A stretch of 64,000 nt of DNA from JBDTVS01 sp040007095 (GTDB lineage Bacteria > Acidobacteriota > Vicinamibacteria > Vicinamibacterales > CAVVIG01). The stretch lies in assembly GCA_040007095.1 (NCBI GenBank), contig JBDTVS010000111.1, positions 1 through 64,000 on the forward strand. The letters are read 5' to 3'. The position numbers and the translations under genes were made by a program. The stretch's first letter is position 1. Each line of letters begins with the position of its first letter. This document shows, one piece after another, positions 49,414-58,393 of the stretch. The notes under the pieces are model-generated. The model was not told the DNA's origin. It made no database searches and was given only the letters and a program-made list of their open reading frames with translations.

Positions 49414-50102
49414 CCCAGGTGTTCGTGCAGGAAGGAGACGGCCTGGGGCCAGATTTGCGCCGCGAGTGTCTCGTTCCGTGTCCCCAGGGCGTTGTGCGGG
49501 CCCATGAAGGCGTGGCCCGTGCCCGGGTGAACCGTCAGGGTCACATCTTTGCCCATCGCCCGTAGCTTGGTTTCGAGCGCGTGTGCAGCGGCGGGCGAGA
49601 AGAAATCATCGTGTTCCGCCATGTGCCCGCTGACCGGAGCCGCCAGCTTCGACCAGTCCGGCTCCATGTTGCCTTGTGGAAATCCATAGAACGGCACCAC
49701 GGCTTTCACCTTGTCGGGACGATTGGCGGCGATGAGGAACGAGAGCATCCCACCCATGCAAAAGCCCACGACGCCGATGCCGGGACCGGCGACGGCCGCG
49801 TGGCTCGCAAGGTAGTCGACGGCGCCGCTCATGTCGCGTCCGGCGCGATCGGGCGGCATGCTCTGCATGAGGTGAGCTGCCTTGTCCATCTCGTCGTGGC
49901 CGGCCAGTTCCCCATGATAGAGATCGGGCGCGAGCGCGACGAATCCGGCGGCGGCGAGCCGATCCGACATCTCCTTGATGCCTGAATCAAGTCCCCACCA
50001 TTCCTGAATGACCAGAACGCCGGGCCCCGAACCAGCCGGGGGCTTCGCCAGATAGCCCGACGCCATATTGCCATTGCTTGCGAACTCGACGGTTTCAGCC
50101 AT
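49410..50102 (-). CDS. Dienelactone hydrolase family protein
   Basis: 230 residues, no signal peptide. The catalytic Cys nucleophile is in GVVGFCMGGML, the Asp/Glu region in MAEHDDFFSP and the His in HPGTGHAFMG, the Cys-Asp-His triad of dienelactone hydrolases. These enzymes hydrolyse small lactones or esters in catabolism. It may belong with the adjacent redox and CMD genes to an oxidative degradation route, but that is contextual only. Confidence 0.9.
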   Translation of the reverse strand: MAETVEFASNGNMASGYLAKPPAGSGPGVLVIQEWWGLDSGIKEMSDRLAAAGFVALAPDLYHGELAGHDEMDKAAHLMQSMPPDRAGRDMSGAVDYLASHAAVAGPGIGVVGFCMGGMLSFLIAANRPDKVKAVVPFYGFPQGNMEPDWSKLAAPVSGHMAEHDDFFSPAAAHALETKLRAMGKDVTLTVHPGTGHAFMGPHNALGTRNETLAAQIWPQAVSFLHEHLG

Positions 50103-50225
50103 GGGCGTAAGATCTCTCCACGTGAGAACTCAGAACTGTGAAGGACGAATTGTTGACGAATCGCGCAGGCCTTCTCAGCTCTGACTTTTGAGTTTTCCGT
50201 TCGGGCGGCGTGCTTCAGCAGCCCG

Positions 50226-51452
50226 CTAGTGCGTGTTCAGTTGCGTGACCATCTCCTTCGCGTGTTCGTTGGTGGTGGGAGGCAGGCGAGACGATACATA
50301 GGCGGCAATCGCCACCATGTCCTCTTCGGTCAGGTTTGCGACGATCAACTTCATCAACATGGCCGATGCGCCGTTGCGCGTACCCTGTTGCATGTCCCAG
50401 AGCTGGCGCACGATGTAGCTCGGCGATCGCCCGGCGATTGGCGGCACGTCGGCCACGCCCATCAGATCCGGTCCGTGGCACAAACCGCACGGCGTTGTCC
50501 GGCCCGGGACGATCTGGTCGCCGATGATCTTCGTGCCGCCCGTCGTCACGAGATCCTTGCCCTTCTTGATGCTGCCGACCGGCACATATGCAACGAAGCC
50601 TGAGTGCGGATTGCGATAGGTTTCGGCCTGCTCTTCGTTCTCCGGCACCTCGATGATGCGTCCGGCGATCGGCTCGGTCCGAGTGTGGTCGGCGGCGAGG
50701 AACAAGTTGCCGGCGATCCGAGTCTTCGGCACCAGGTCGGTTTCGACAACCCGGACCCATGGTGTCCATTTCATCGACCCGAAGTACTCAGCCGCCGCTT
50801 TTATTTCGTCGTCGGTCATGGCCTTCGCCAGGTCGATCATCGTGTTGGTGTTCGGCTTGCGGGGATCGGCGGTGTGCCGCAGGCCGTTACGAAAGTCCTG
50901 GATTTGGCGGACGAAGTAGGTCGAGGGAAGGGCGGCCGGGGCTGCATTTTCCGGACGTCCCTTCCCATTCGGCAGGTGACAGGATGCGCAGCCGCGGGTG
51001 GCCTTGCCCAGCCGCGCCGGACCGTGCGCGACCACGTCGGGCATCGGCGGGTGGTCGCCGGGGAACCAGTCGATGACGTTCTGACCGTCGCGAACATCCA
51101 CGAGTGAATAGGTCGCGTTGCTGCCGCTGAGGTGCCGGGGCCTCGTCTGCTCGACGGGGTCCTGATTGGGGCGCAGGTTCCGGTTCGGCGGATTCTGGGG
51201 AAGCGCCTTGTCGCCGGGTGCCGGAGGCGTCTCGAAGCCGTACGCCCAGAGCGGCTCGTGATCGAACCGGATGTTCGCCCGGTTGACCCCCGACTTGTCC
51301 TCAACGGTTGGATTCTCGGCTTGCGACGGAGCCTTCGCCGTTTGGACCGGCGTTCCCAGCGTCGCCTTACGTGCGTCGTAATATCGCTGGACCGTGGCGC
51401 CCAGGACGAAACAGGCAATCCCCGAGACTACGGCACCGACATACGGCTTCAC
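50226..51452 (-). CDS. Dihaem cytochrome c, membrane-anchored
   Basis: 408 residues. One N-terminal helix (VVSGIACFVLGATVQRYY) probably anchors it. Two haem motifs, CASCH (about 155) and CGLCH (about 325), define two class I-like domains. The second domain region includes IAGRSPSYIVRQLWDMQQGT and the first STYFVRQIQDFRNGLRH, a repeated pattern of electron-transfer cytochromes that couple to membrane oxidoreductases. It might be the acceptor for the quinoprotein or for cytochrome b561 encoded nearby. Confidence 0.85.
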   Translation of the reverse strand: MKPYVGAVVSGIACFVLGATVQRYYDARKATLGTPVQTAKAPSQAENPTVEDKSGVNRANIRFDHEPLWAYGFETPPAPGDKALPQNPPNRNLRPNQDPVEQTRPRHLSGSNATYSLVDVRDGQNVIDWFPGDHPPMPDVVAHGPARLGKATRGCASCHLPNGKGRPENAAPAALPSTYFVRQIQDFRNGLRHTADPRKPNTNTMIDLAKAMTDDEIKAAAEYFGSMKWTPWVRVVETDLVPKTRIAGNLFLAADHTRTEPIAGRIIEVPENEEQAETYRNPHSGFVAYVPVGSIKKGKDLVTTGGTKIIGDQIVPGRTTPCGLCHGPDLMGVADVPPIAGRSPSYIVRQLWDMQQGTRNGASAMLMKLIVANLTEEDMVAIAAYVSSRLPPTTNEHAKEMVTQLNTH

Positions 51453-51489
51453 AACGCCTCCGTTCTCTTCTCGTGGAGTGTTTGCGTCA

Positions 51490-51522
51490 TTTCGTCTTCG
51501 AGCCTTCGCGTTTTCGTGGTTG
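51490..51522 (-). repeat. Dispersed AACCACGAAAACGCGAAGG-type repeat
   Basis: On the minus strand the sequence reads AACCACGAAAACGCGAAGGC, then TCGAAGACGAAA, a tandem CGAAGx unit related in design to the AACCACAAAG repeats. It lies in the leader of the cytochrome gene that starts at 51452. Confidence 0.4.
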
Positions 51523-51583
51523 CACTTGCGGTCTGCAAACCAGCAGAACAGGCGCGTAGTGCGTCCGCCTGCCTCGCCCTCGA

Positions 51584-52843
51584 CTACTTCAAGCCCTGAT
51601 ACACGAGCGCTTCGAAATCCCTCAGCGTCCGAATGGCGCCATCGTCGTAAAAGGGGAGGATCTGCATCATCTGCACGCCGCCGATGTGCCTCACTGGATC
51701 GACCCAGAACTCGGTGTTGAAGATGCCCGCCCAGCTCATGCTGCCGGGGCTGCGGAAATTCGCGAACGCGTCGTTCTTCGACGCGATCTGGAAGCCGAGC
51801 CCGAACTTGTCCTTGCCTGCGCCCAGCGGAAACGGTCTCGTCCTCAGCGGATCAGCGTCCGGCTGCGTCTCGACGAAGATCGATCCGATGTTGTTCTCTC
51901 CCATCATGTGGACGGAGTGCTCGCTGAGAATTTTGGCGGTGCCGAGGTGACCGTCGTTCAAGAGCATGCGCATGAACATGCCGTAGTCGCGAACCGTCGA
52001 ATACAGACCGCCATCGCCCCGGAACGGTGCGGTCGGCGTGGACGGGATCGTGCCGCGCGGCTGCTCCTTGATGGCGCCGGCGGTGCGGCTGTGCGTCATG
52101 GTCAGGCGCGCCTGCTTCCCCGATGCGACGGCGTACGACGTGTCCACCATGCCGAGCGGCTTGAAGATGTGCTCCTGGTACCAGGCTTCGAGCGTGAAGC
52201 CGGTAATCTTCTCGACGATGAGGCCCAGCACGCGGGTGCTCGCGCTGTAATTCCATTTATCGCCAGGGTCGCTCAGGAGAGGGATCTCCCACTCGCTTTT
52301 CTGGTTGCCCTTCTGCAGCCGGGCGACGATCGGATTGCAGAAGGCGTAGCCGATGCCCGAGGTATGCGTCAGCAGATGGCGGATCGTCATCGCGCGCCTG
52401 GCCGGACGGGTTTCATACGTGCCGTCGGCCTCGTTGAACTTCGTGATCACCTTGAGGTTGTCAAATCCGCTCAGGTATTTCGCGACCGGATCGTCGAGCT
52501 GCAGCTTGCCCTGCTCGAGCAGCATCATGATCGCGACCGACGTCACCGGCTTGGTCATCGACGCAATGTTGAAGATGGCATCGACGGGCATCGCCACGTT
52601 GTGGCCGATGTCCAGCTTGCCGGCTGCGCCCTCGTACAGCACGCGGTCGCGATCGACGACCAGCGCGACGACGCCAGGCGTGTCGCCCTTCGCAACCGAG
52701 GCCGCGAGCTGCTTCGACAACGCCTGCGCGTCGAGCGCGGCGGTCTTTGCCGCCTGCGGTGCCGCCGACGGTGTGACGCGGCCGAGCAGGGCGCCCAGCG
52801 CAAGCGGCAACGAGATGCAGAGAGCAATTGAACGGAGTCTCAT
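51584..52843 (-). CDS. Serine hydrolase of the beta-lactamase class C / esterase family
   Basis: 419 residues from ATG 52843, with a signal peptide. The catalytic SxxK is SMTK (in IFNIASMTKPVTS) and the YxN position is YSA (WNYSASTRVLG). The KTG-like third motif is not clear. The fold is that of class C beta-lactamases, D-aminopeptidases and EstB-type esterases; the changed YxN motif argues for an esterase or peptidase rather than antibiotic resistance. The frame is open far upstream but family similarity begins after the signal peptide. Confidence 0.85.
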   Translation of the reverse strand: MRLRSIALCISLPLALGALLGRVTPSAAPQAAKTAALDAQALSKQLAASVAKGDTPGVVALVVDRDRVLYEGAAGKLDIGHNVAMPVDAIFNIASMTKPVTSVAIMMLLEQGKLQLDDPVAKYLSGFDNLKVITKFNEADGTYETRPARRAMTIRHLLTHTSGIGYAFCNPIVARLQKGNQKSEWEIPLLSDPGDKWNYSASTRVLGLIVEKITGFTLEAWYQEHIFKPLGMVDTSYAVASGKQARLTMTHSRTAGAIKEQPRGTIPSTPTAPFRGDGGLYSTVRDYGMFMRMLLNDGHLGTAKILSEHSVHMMGENNIGSIFVETQPDADPLRTRPFPLGAGKDKFGLGFQIASKNDAFANFRSPGSMSWAGIFNTEFWVDPVRHIGGVQMMQILPFYDDGAIRTLRDFEALVYQGLK

Positions 52844-52977
52844 CTGGCTTTCGACCTCCAGCCGAACCGCGGAGTCGCGACCGGCAGCAAAGTTTACTGC
52901 GTTTTCGCGCGACATTGACAACTGATGCCATCCGAAAAACGCTCGGCGAAAGGCTCGTCGCTCGCGTGGGCCCGTGG

Positions 52978-53541
52978 CTATTTCTGGTGGGTGAAGGGGA
53001 GCATGCGGTGCAGGTAGCGATCCCGATGGACTCGGTGATGACGAAGCCCTACACCCCAGTGGGCGACAAGGGCGGCCGTGAGCAAGCAGGCCGTCGTGAT
53101 GTGGGTCAACTCGGCGACTCTCGCGATGCCGGCGTCCTTGCCGATCCAATTGGGCAAATTCCAAAGGCCAAAAAACAGCACGCCGTAGCCGCCGGCCATC
53201 ACGAAGACGTAGCCGCTCAGCGGCATCAAGAACATGCAGCAGTACAGCGTGCGCTCGATCCAGTGGACCGCACGCTTCTCCCAGTCGCTCAGGTTGGGGG
53301 CCCAGTCCGGGAGCGGCGTGCGCTGACGCCAGATGTAGCGCACCATCGCAGCCGCCAACGCGACGAGGCCGATGGACTTGTGCCAGTTGTACAGTCCACC
53401 GGGTGTGAACCCTCCCCAGGTGCCTTCGGGCTCCGTGCTGAGCATCGCCGCGGCGACGACAAACTGGTTGAGAATGAGCAGAAAAACCGCCCAATGCAGG
53501 AACTTCGTGACCAATCCGTAGCGGGTGGCGGTGTTCTTCAT
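52978..53541 (-). CDS. Cytochrome b561 (di-haem membrane protein)
   Basis: 187 residues from ATG 53541. Four membrane helices with haem histidines in KFLHWAVF, NWHKSIGL, and the THITTACLLTAALVAHWG segment. Bacterial b561 proteins move electrons between quinol and periplasmic or small soluble acceptors. It is the next gene on the same strand upstream of the beta-lactamase-like gene (135-bp gap). Confidence 0.85.
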   Translation of the reverse strand: MKNTATRYGLVTKFLHWAVFLLILNQFVVAAAMLSTEPEGTWGGFTPGGLYNWHKSIGLVALAAAMVRYIWRQRTPLPDWAPNLSDWEKRAVHWIERTLYCCMFLMPLSGYVFVMAGGYGVLFFGLWNLPNWIGKDAGIARVAELTHITTACLLTAALVAHWGVGLRHHRVHRDRYLHRMLPFTHQK

Positions 53542-53808
53542 CGTCGTTGCCGGCGCAGTACAGATGGCCGGCGATCTTGACGCCGGAAGATTCCCGGTGC
53601 CGATCGGCGTGGCCCTGTGCCAGCAGCGTCGCCGGCTCCGAAAAGAATGAGAGAAGGAGTGTATCCGAATGCAGACTTCACTCACCGGCGGCCGACCCAC
53701 GACCTGATGACCGGGGGCCGGCGAGAAAATCGGATCGGCACTGACCGGCCGGCGGGCGTTTTGGAGTCCCCGCACGTAGTAGACTCCTTCACGTCTGCGA
53801 GGACGCGT

Positions 53809-55911
53809 ATGAAGCATTCGATCCGCGCGCTCGTCTCGACGATCGCGGGCGCACTGGCCCTGGTCCTGTGGCTGTGCGCCTCGAGCCTGCGTGGGGCTCA
53901 GGATCTTCCCCAGCCGCCCACTTTCAGGACCGAAGCCAACTACGTTCGCGTCGACCTGTTTCCGACCAAGGACGGCGTGCCGGTGCCGGACTTGCGCCAG
54001 GGCGAGCTCGAGATTCTGGAAGACGGCGTCGCGCAGAAGATCGAACAGTTCGAGCACGTGGTCGTCCGCGGCAATCTACCTCAGGAAGCGCGCCGCGAGC
54101 CGGCCACCACCGCCGAGTCCCGCGCGATGCTCCAGGAGGCCCGTGCGCGGGTGTTCGTCCTGTTCCTCGACACCCTGCACGTCGAGCAGTCCGCGTCTCG
54201 AACCATCCGCCAGCCGCTAATCGATATGCTCGAACGGCTGCTCGGCCCGGACGATCTCGTCGCCGTCATGACGCCGCAGATGTCGTCCTCCGACATCACC
54301 TTCGCGCGAAAAACGAAGATTCTCGAGGGATTTCTCAATCGTTCCTGGTGGGGCGAACGTGACGCGCTCATTCCGACCGACCCGGTCGAAGAGCAGTACA
54401 AGCTGTGCTATCCCTCTTCTGACCCAGGGTCGACCACCAGCGCCATCGCGAGAGAGATGATCGATCGACGCCGGGAAAAACTCACGCTGGAAGCGCTCGA
54501 GAACCTGGTGATGTTTCTACGGGGCGCGCGTGAAGAACGCAAGGCCATCATCGCGATTACCGACGGTTGGGTACTGTATCGGCCCGATCGAGGACTGACG
54601 CGGCAAGTCGACGACCGACCGCCCGAACTGCCGCCGATCACTGTCGATCCACGAAACGGCCGGCTCACCACGAGAGACACCACCGGAACCGGTGCCGGGG
54701 CCGGAACACGGACTGAGTGCGAGCAGGCTCGAATCAGCCTGGGGCAGCAGGACGACGAATTCCAGTTCGCGCGCCTGCTCGACGAAGCGAACCGGGCCAA
54801 CGCCTCGTTCTATCCGGTCGATCCGCGGGGGCTCGCCGTCTTCGATACCCCGATCGGGCCCGATCGACCGCCGTCGATTCAGCAGGACAGCGCACAACTC
54901 CGCCAGCGGTCGGATACGCTGCGCGGGCTGGCCAGCAGCACGGACGGCACGGCCGTCGTCGGCACCAACGACATCAGCGGCGCGCTGAAACGGGTCGTCG
55001 CCGACCTGTCGTCGTACTACCTGCTCGGCTACTACTCGACCAATCCGAAGCTCGATGGCAAGTTCCGAAAAATCACCGTCCGCGTGCGGCGACCCGGTGT
55101 GCAAGTTCGTGCGCGACGAGGCTATCTCGCCGCGACCGCGCCGGCGGCGTCACGAGTCGTCACGCCGGCGCCGGTGTCGGCCGGCAGCGCGGCTGAAGCG
55201 GCAGCCGCCGTGGCCGTTCAAGCGGTTGTCGGTTCGCTCGCGAAGTTTGCCCGCGAGGCTCCGCTGCGGACGCAAGCGGCAACCGGGTGGAATACGCGCG
55301 GCACTCCAACCGTCTGGGTCGTGGGCGAAGTCGGCGCCGGTGAACGCTGGACTGCTGGCGGTGAGGCCGTCGTCACGCTGATGCGAGGTGGCTCACCCGT
55401 CGCCAGCGCTCGCGCGACGATTGCGCCGGGGTCGCGCACGTTCCGGGTCGCGGTCGCTTCGACCGAGCCGCTGGCGGCAGGCGATTATCAAGCCCGCGTC
55501 CGCGTCAACGGCGCGGCAGGCCTGGGCGGGCCGCTCGACGATACGGTGACGATCGGCGTGTCGTCGTCTCCGGATTCGATCGGCGCGCTGCTGCTGCGTC
55601 GGGGACCGACGACCGCCAATAAGATCGTCCCGACGGCCGATTCGCGGTTCCGTCGCAGCGAGCGGCTCTCGATCGACGTGCCGGTTGGCGGGCCGGGATC
55701 GATGACCGCCCGTTTGCTCGATCGAACGGGCAAGCCGATGGTCATGATCCCGATCGCAGTGGTACCCCGCACCGACGCCGACGGCTCGTCGTGGCACACC
55801 GCAGAGGTCACGCTGGCCCCCCTCGCTCCGGCCGACTATCTGATCGAGCTGTCGCTCGAATCCACGCCGGAGCCGCACCGCACGCTCGTTCCGTTCAGAA
55901 TCATTCCCTGA
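53809..55911 (+). CDS. VWFA-related acidobacterial-type secreted protein
   Basis: 700 residues. A signal peptide (IAGALALVLWLCASSLRGAQ) and N-terminal FRTEANYVRVDLFPTKDGVP...LEILEDGVAQKIEQFE, then a von Willebrand A-like domain (VFVLFLDTLHVEQSASRTIR, then KAIIAITDGWVLY). The metal-site motif is degenerate (DTLHV instead of DxSxS). SSYYLLGYYSTNPKLDGKFR and KITVRVRRPGVQVRARRGYL are the hallmark of TIGR03436-type proteins, abundant in acidobacteria. The last 270 residues form beta-rich domains. Probably an extracellular adhesion or scaffold protein. The start was chosen at the signal peptide; the frame is open further upstream. A cupin gene follows 9 nt later. Confidence 0.88.
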   Translation: MKHSIRALVSTIAGALALVLWLCASSLRGAQDLPQPPTFRTEANYVRVDLFPTKDGVPVPDLRQGELEILEDGVAQKIEQFEHVVVRGNLPQEARREPATTAESRAMLQEARARVFVLFLDTLHVEQSASRTIRQPLIDMLERLLGPDDLVAVMTPQMSSSDITFARKTKILEGFLNRSWWGERDALIPTDPVEEQYKLCYPSSDPGSTTSAIAREMIDRRREKLTLEALENLVMFLRGAREERKAIIAITDGWVLYRPDRGLTRQVDDRPPELPPITVDPRNGRLTTRDTTGTGAGAGTRTECEQARISLGQQDDEFQFARLLDEANRANASFYPVDPRGLAVFDTPIGPDRPPSIQQDSAQLRQRSDTLRGLASSTDGTAVVGTNDISGALKRVVADLSSYYLLGYYSTNPKLDGKFRKITVRVRRPGVQVRARRGYLAATAPAASRVVTPAPVSAGSAAEAAAAVAVQAVVGSLAKFAREAPLRTQAATGWNTRGTPTVWVVGEVGAGERWTAGGEAVVTLMRGGSPVASARATIAPGSRTFRVAVASTEPLAAGDYQARVRVNGAAGLGGPLDDTVTIGVSSSPDSIGALLLRRGPTTANKIVPTADSRFRRSERLSIDVPVGGPGSMTARLLDRTGKPMVMIPIAVVPRTDADGSSWHTAEVTLAPLAPADYLIELSLESTPEPHRTLVPFRIIP

Positions 55912-55920
55912 GGAGGACTC

Positions 55921-56355
55921 ATGAAGCTCGCGCTTGCGTTCGCGACGTTACTCACGATGGCGGTCGTGGTGACCGCAGATGGCGTCCCGACCAAAGTCAC
56001 CTACGTGCCCCACGACACCGTTTCCACCACGATGGCCAAAGGCGGCTCGATCATCAACGACAAGGGACTGGTCGTGCTGGCGCAACGCCGCACCTCGGGC
56101 GAGGTCGAGGTGCACGCGAAGACGAACCATGTCTTCATCATCGTCGAAGGCGAGGCGACGTTCGTCACCGGCGGCACACTGGTGGGCGCCAAGCAAACCG
56201 CACCGGACCAGACTCGCGCGGCGAGTGTTGAAGGCGGGGAGACTCACCACCTCACCAAGGGCGATGTGATTACGATTCCGGCCAAGACGCCGCATTGGTT
56301 CAAGGACGTGCCGACCGAGACCATCGCCTACTACGCCATCAACACCGAGCAGTAG
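55921..56355 (+). CDS. Secreted single-domain cupin
   Basis: 144 residues with a signal peptide (LALAFATLLTMAVVVTA). Cupin motif 1 is seen as HAKTNHVFIIVEGEATFVTG and motif 2 as GDVITIPAKTPHWFKDV. GAGGAG lies 4 nt upstream of the ATG. It is cotranscribed with the VWFA-related gene (9-nt gap). Related in design to the cupin at 48745; substrate unknown. Confidence 0.75.
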   Translation: MKLALAFATLLTMAVVVTADGVPTKVTYVPHDTVSTTMAKGGSIINDKGLVVLAQRRTSGEVEVHAKTNHVFIIVEGEATFVTGGTLVGAKQTAPDQTRAASVEGGETHHLTKGDVITIPAKTPHWFKDVPTETIAYYAINTEQ

Positions 56356-56566
56356 AAGATAGCAGTCGAGAACGGCTCTGTGGCCCTGTGAACGATGAGG
56401 AGAGGGACACGAAGGCGTCGATCCTGGATATGCCTTCGTGCCCACCGTTGTTGTGAGGGCCCGGGCGGAAATAAGGCTGTCAACTGTGGGCGGCGACAGT
56501 GGTAGCTTCTTTCCGCCAGGGTCCCAGGCCTGACACACGACGAGCGCTGTCTGCCCGACGTTGGGA

Positions 56567-57004
56567 TCACTTCCAATTTGCCGCGATGACATAGGCCCGG
56601 GTCTCGGACGGCTCGTTCTCCGGCTGCAGGCGCGAGATCTTTCCGGGGGCGGGGAGCCCTGGAAGCGCACGACCGAACGGCCTGGACTCCCAGATCTCCG
56701 ACAATCGGTACTTGTTCTCGTATCGGATGAACACGAGTGCCGGCTGGTCGCCGGCCGGGTCGCCGCCGGCGGCCGGTATCGTCAGCACGAAAGCGGACGA
56801 TCGGTTCTTGATGCCCTCGATCGAGACCACCGTCCCGAGATCTTCAATCTCGCGTATGTCGTAGTCACCGGCGGGAAATTCCTGGTGGTCGACGAAGAAC
56901 GGGAATGGAACCTTGACGGTCACGATCCCTTCGGCGCGAGCCGAACCGATCAACATCCCGAAGAACACTGCAGTCGTTACCGTCGATTTCATGATGGCGC
57001 TCAT
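56567..57004 (-). CDS. Secreted small acidobacterial-type protein
   Basis: 145 residues with a signal peptide (TTAVFFGMLIGSARA). The conserved element is KVPFPFFVDHQEFPAGDYDI, a strand pattern frequent in small secreted acidobacterial proteins of unknown function. GGAAC precedes the ATG. Confidence 0.6.
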   Translation of the reverse strand: MSAIMKSTVTTAVFFGMLIGSARAEGIVTVKVPFPFFVDHQEFPAGDYDIREIEDLGTVVSIEGIKNRSSAFVLTIPAAGGDPAGDQPALVFIRYENKYRLSEIWESRPFGRALPGLPAPGKISRLQPENEPSETRAYVIAANWK

Positions 57005-57368
57005 ATTCGTTCCTTTTACCGGCAGGCGCTGACGTGAGGTCTCGTCGCAAGACGGGTGCCGTGCGGTTGCGCGCCGATGCGACCGTCACATGGTGTCTGG
57101 GTCGAGCACCACGGGGTCGTGAAGCGGATCGTGAACAAGCGGCTGCTTCTCGTGTTCATAAAAAAGTGCCGCGTTCATCATCGATGACAGCTGCCCTCGC
57201 ATGACGACACCGCCCGCCAGTGTCACTTGTGACGTGGTGTGACGAGCGCGCGATCGCGTCGGCCTTGCCGTGCAGGGCGGCGCAGCTCGATCGATGGACC
57301 TCCATTTGATGAAATGGCACTGCTCCTGCATCGTCGCGCCGGATACGCGTCACTCGCGATCTGCCGAT
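57005..57368. other. Divergent intergenic region upstream of the GGDEF gene
   Basis: About 365 bases without a convincing gene. A minus-strand frame ending near 57086 has a protein-like tail (MNAALFYEHEKQPLVHDPLH) but no plausible start or ribosome site. The promoters of the two flanking divergent genes must lie here. Confidence 0.35.
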
Positions 57369-58256
57369 ATGCATCTCACGACCAGCAACGATCGATTCAC
57401 GGCTTCAAGTCCCTCGTCATGGATGTGGATGACGGTACTTATTGTCGGAGCCTTTCTGTTCACCTTCAGCCTCGATTGGGCGACGGACGCGACACCCGTA
57501 CAACATCTTTATTACCTGCCGATCATCCTGGCCGCTCGCCGATTCGGAATGCGGGGAGGCGTGTGTGTTGCCGTGTCGGCCATCGTGGCGTACCACGTCG
57601 CGAATCCTCATCTGCTCTCGTGGCGGTACGAGGAAGCGGATCTCGTCCAGATGACGCTGTTTCTGGCGGTGGGTCTGATCACGGCGAAGCTGACGCTCGA
57701 CGCGAATCGATTGCGGCGTCTCGCCACGACCGACGACCTGACGGGCCTGCACAACCTGCGGTCGTTCGAAGCCCGGCTGGCGACGCTGGTGCGCGTGTCG
57801 CGCGCGACCCGCACACCGCTGGCGCTGCTGGTGCTCGATCTGGATCGCTTGAAATCGCTGAACGATGAATACGGACACCTGACCGGCGCCGAAGCCGTGC
57901 GAGCCACCGGCCAGATCATCGGTCAGCGAATTCCACCCGGCGCGGTCGCCTGCCGCTATGGCGGCGACGAGTTTGTCATTGCGATTCCCCGCTGCACACC
58001 GTTTCTCGCGCACCGGATCGCCGACGGCGTGTGTCGGGCCGTGTACGACAGCGCGCCGGTGCTGGCCGGTCGGGCCTTTGCCAGCGGGTCGCTGTCGATC
58101 AGCGTCGGCGGGGCCTGCCTCTCGTTCGATCGCGACGCGCCGTCAGGGACGTGGCCAGCGCTCGACGCTGAAGCGGGGGAGTCGTTGTTCCGCGCCGCCG
58201 ATGCGGCGCTCTATCGGGCCAAGGCGCGCGGTCGCAATCAGGTCTGCGTCGCTTGA
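57369..58256 (+). CDS. Membrane-bound diguanylate cyclase (GGDEF)
   Basis: 295 residues from ATG 57369. The N-terminal part has about four hydrophobic helices (WMTVLIVGAFLFTFSLDWAT, HLYYLPIILAARR, VCVAVSAIVAY, VQMTLFLAVGLITA). The GGDEF domain is complete: RRLATTDDLTGLHNLRSFEA, LLVLDLDRLKSLNDEYGH, and the active-site CRYGGDEFV. No RxxD inhibitory site is seen five residues before GGDEF, so product feedback is unlikely at that site. The domain synthesises cyclic di-GMP, in contrast to the EAL remnant at the left edge. Confidence 0.9.
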   Translation: MHLTTSNDRFTASSPSSWMWMTVLIVGAFLFTFSLDWATDATPVQHLYYLPIILAARRFGMRGGVCVAVSAIVAYHVANPHLLSWRYEEADLVQMTLFLAVGLITAKLTLDANRLRRLATTDDLTGLHNLRSFEARLATLVRVSRATRTPLALLVLDLDRLKSLNDEYGHLTGAEAVRATGQIIGQRIPPGAVACRYGGDEFVIAIPRCTPFLAHRIADGVCRAVYDSAPVLAGRAFASGSLSISVGGACLSFDRDAPSGTWPALDAEAGESLFRAADAALYRAKARGRNQVCVA

Positions 58257-58307
58257 CGACGGACGGGCGTTTGTCTGTGTGCAGTCGTCTGTCTCTACAT
58301 AGAGTCT

Positions 58308-58350
58308 TGGAACCACAAAGGCCACAAAGAACACAACAGGCCCGTTGTGT
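58308..58350 (+). repeat. AACCACAAAGG-type repeat with a short palindrome
   Basis: GGAACCACAAAGGCCACAAA (58309-58328) is followed by ACACAAC (58331-58337) facing GTTGTGT (58344-58350), a 7-bp stem. It sits between convergent genes; no T-tract follows. Confidence 0.45.
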
Positions 58351-58393
58351 AAACCCGTTCTAGAACATCGAGGCGTCTTTCGTCGGACGCTTT

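Noticed and set aside
51584..52843. Antibiotic-resistance beta-lactamase
   Set aside because: SxxK is present, but the YxN motif is YSA and no clear KTG is seen, which favours an esterase or peptidase of the same fold.
57086..57331. Small minus-strand frame with the tail MNAALFYEHEKQPLVHDPLH
   Set aside because: Protein-like end but no ribosome site or recognisable domain; probably chance.
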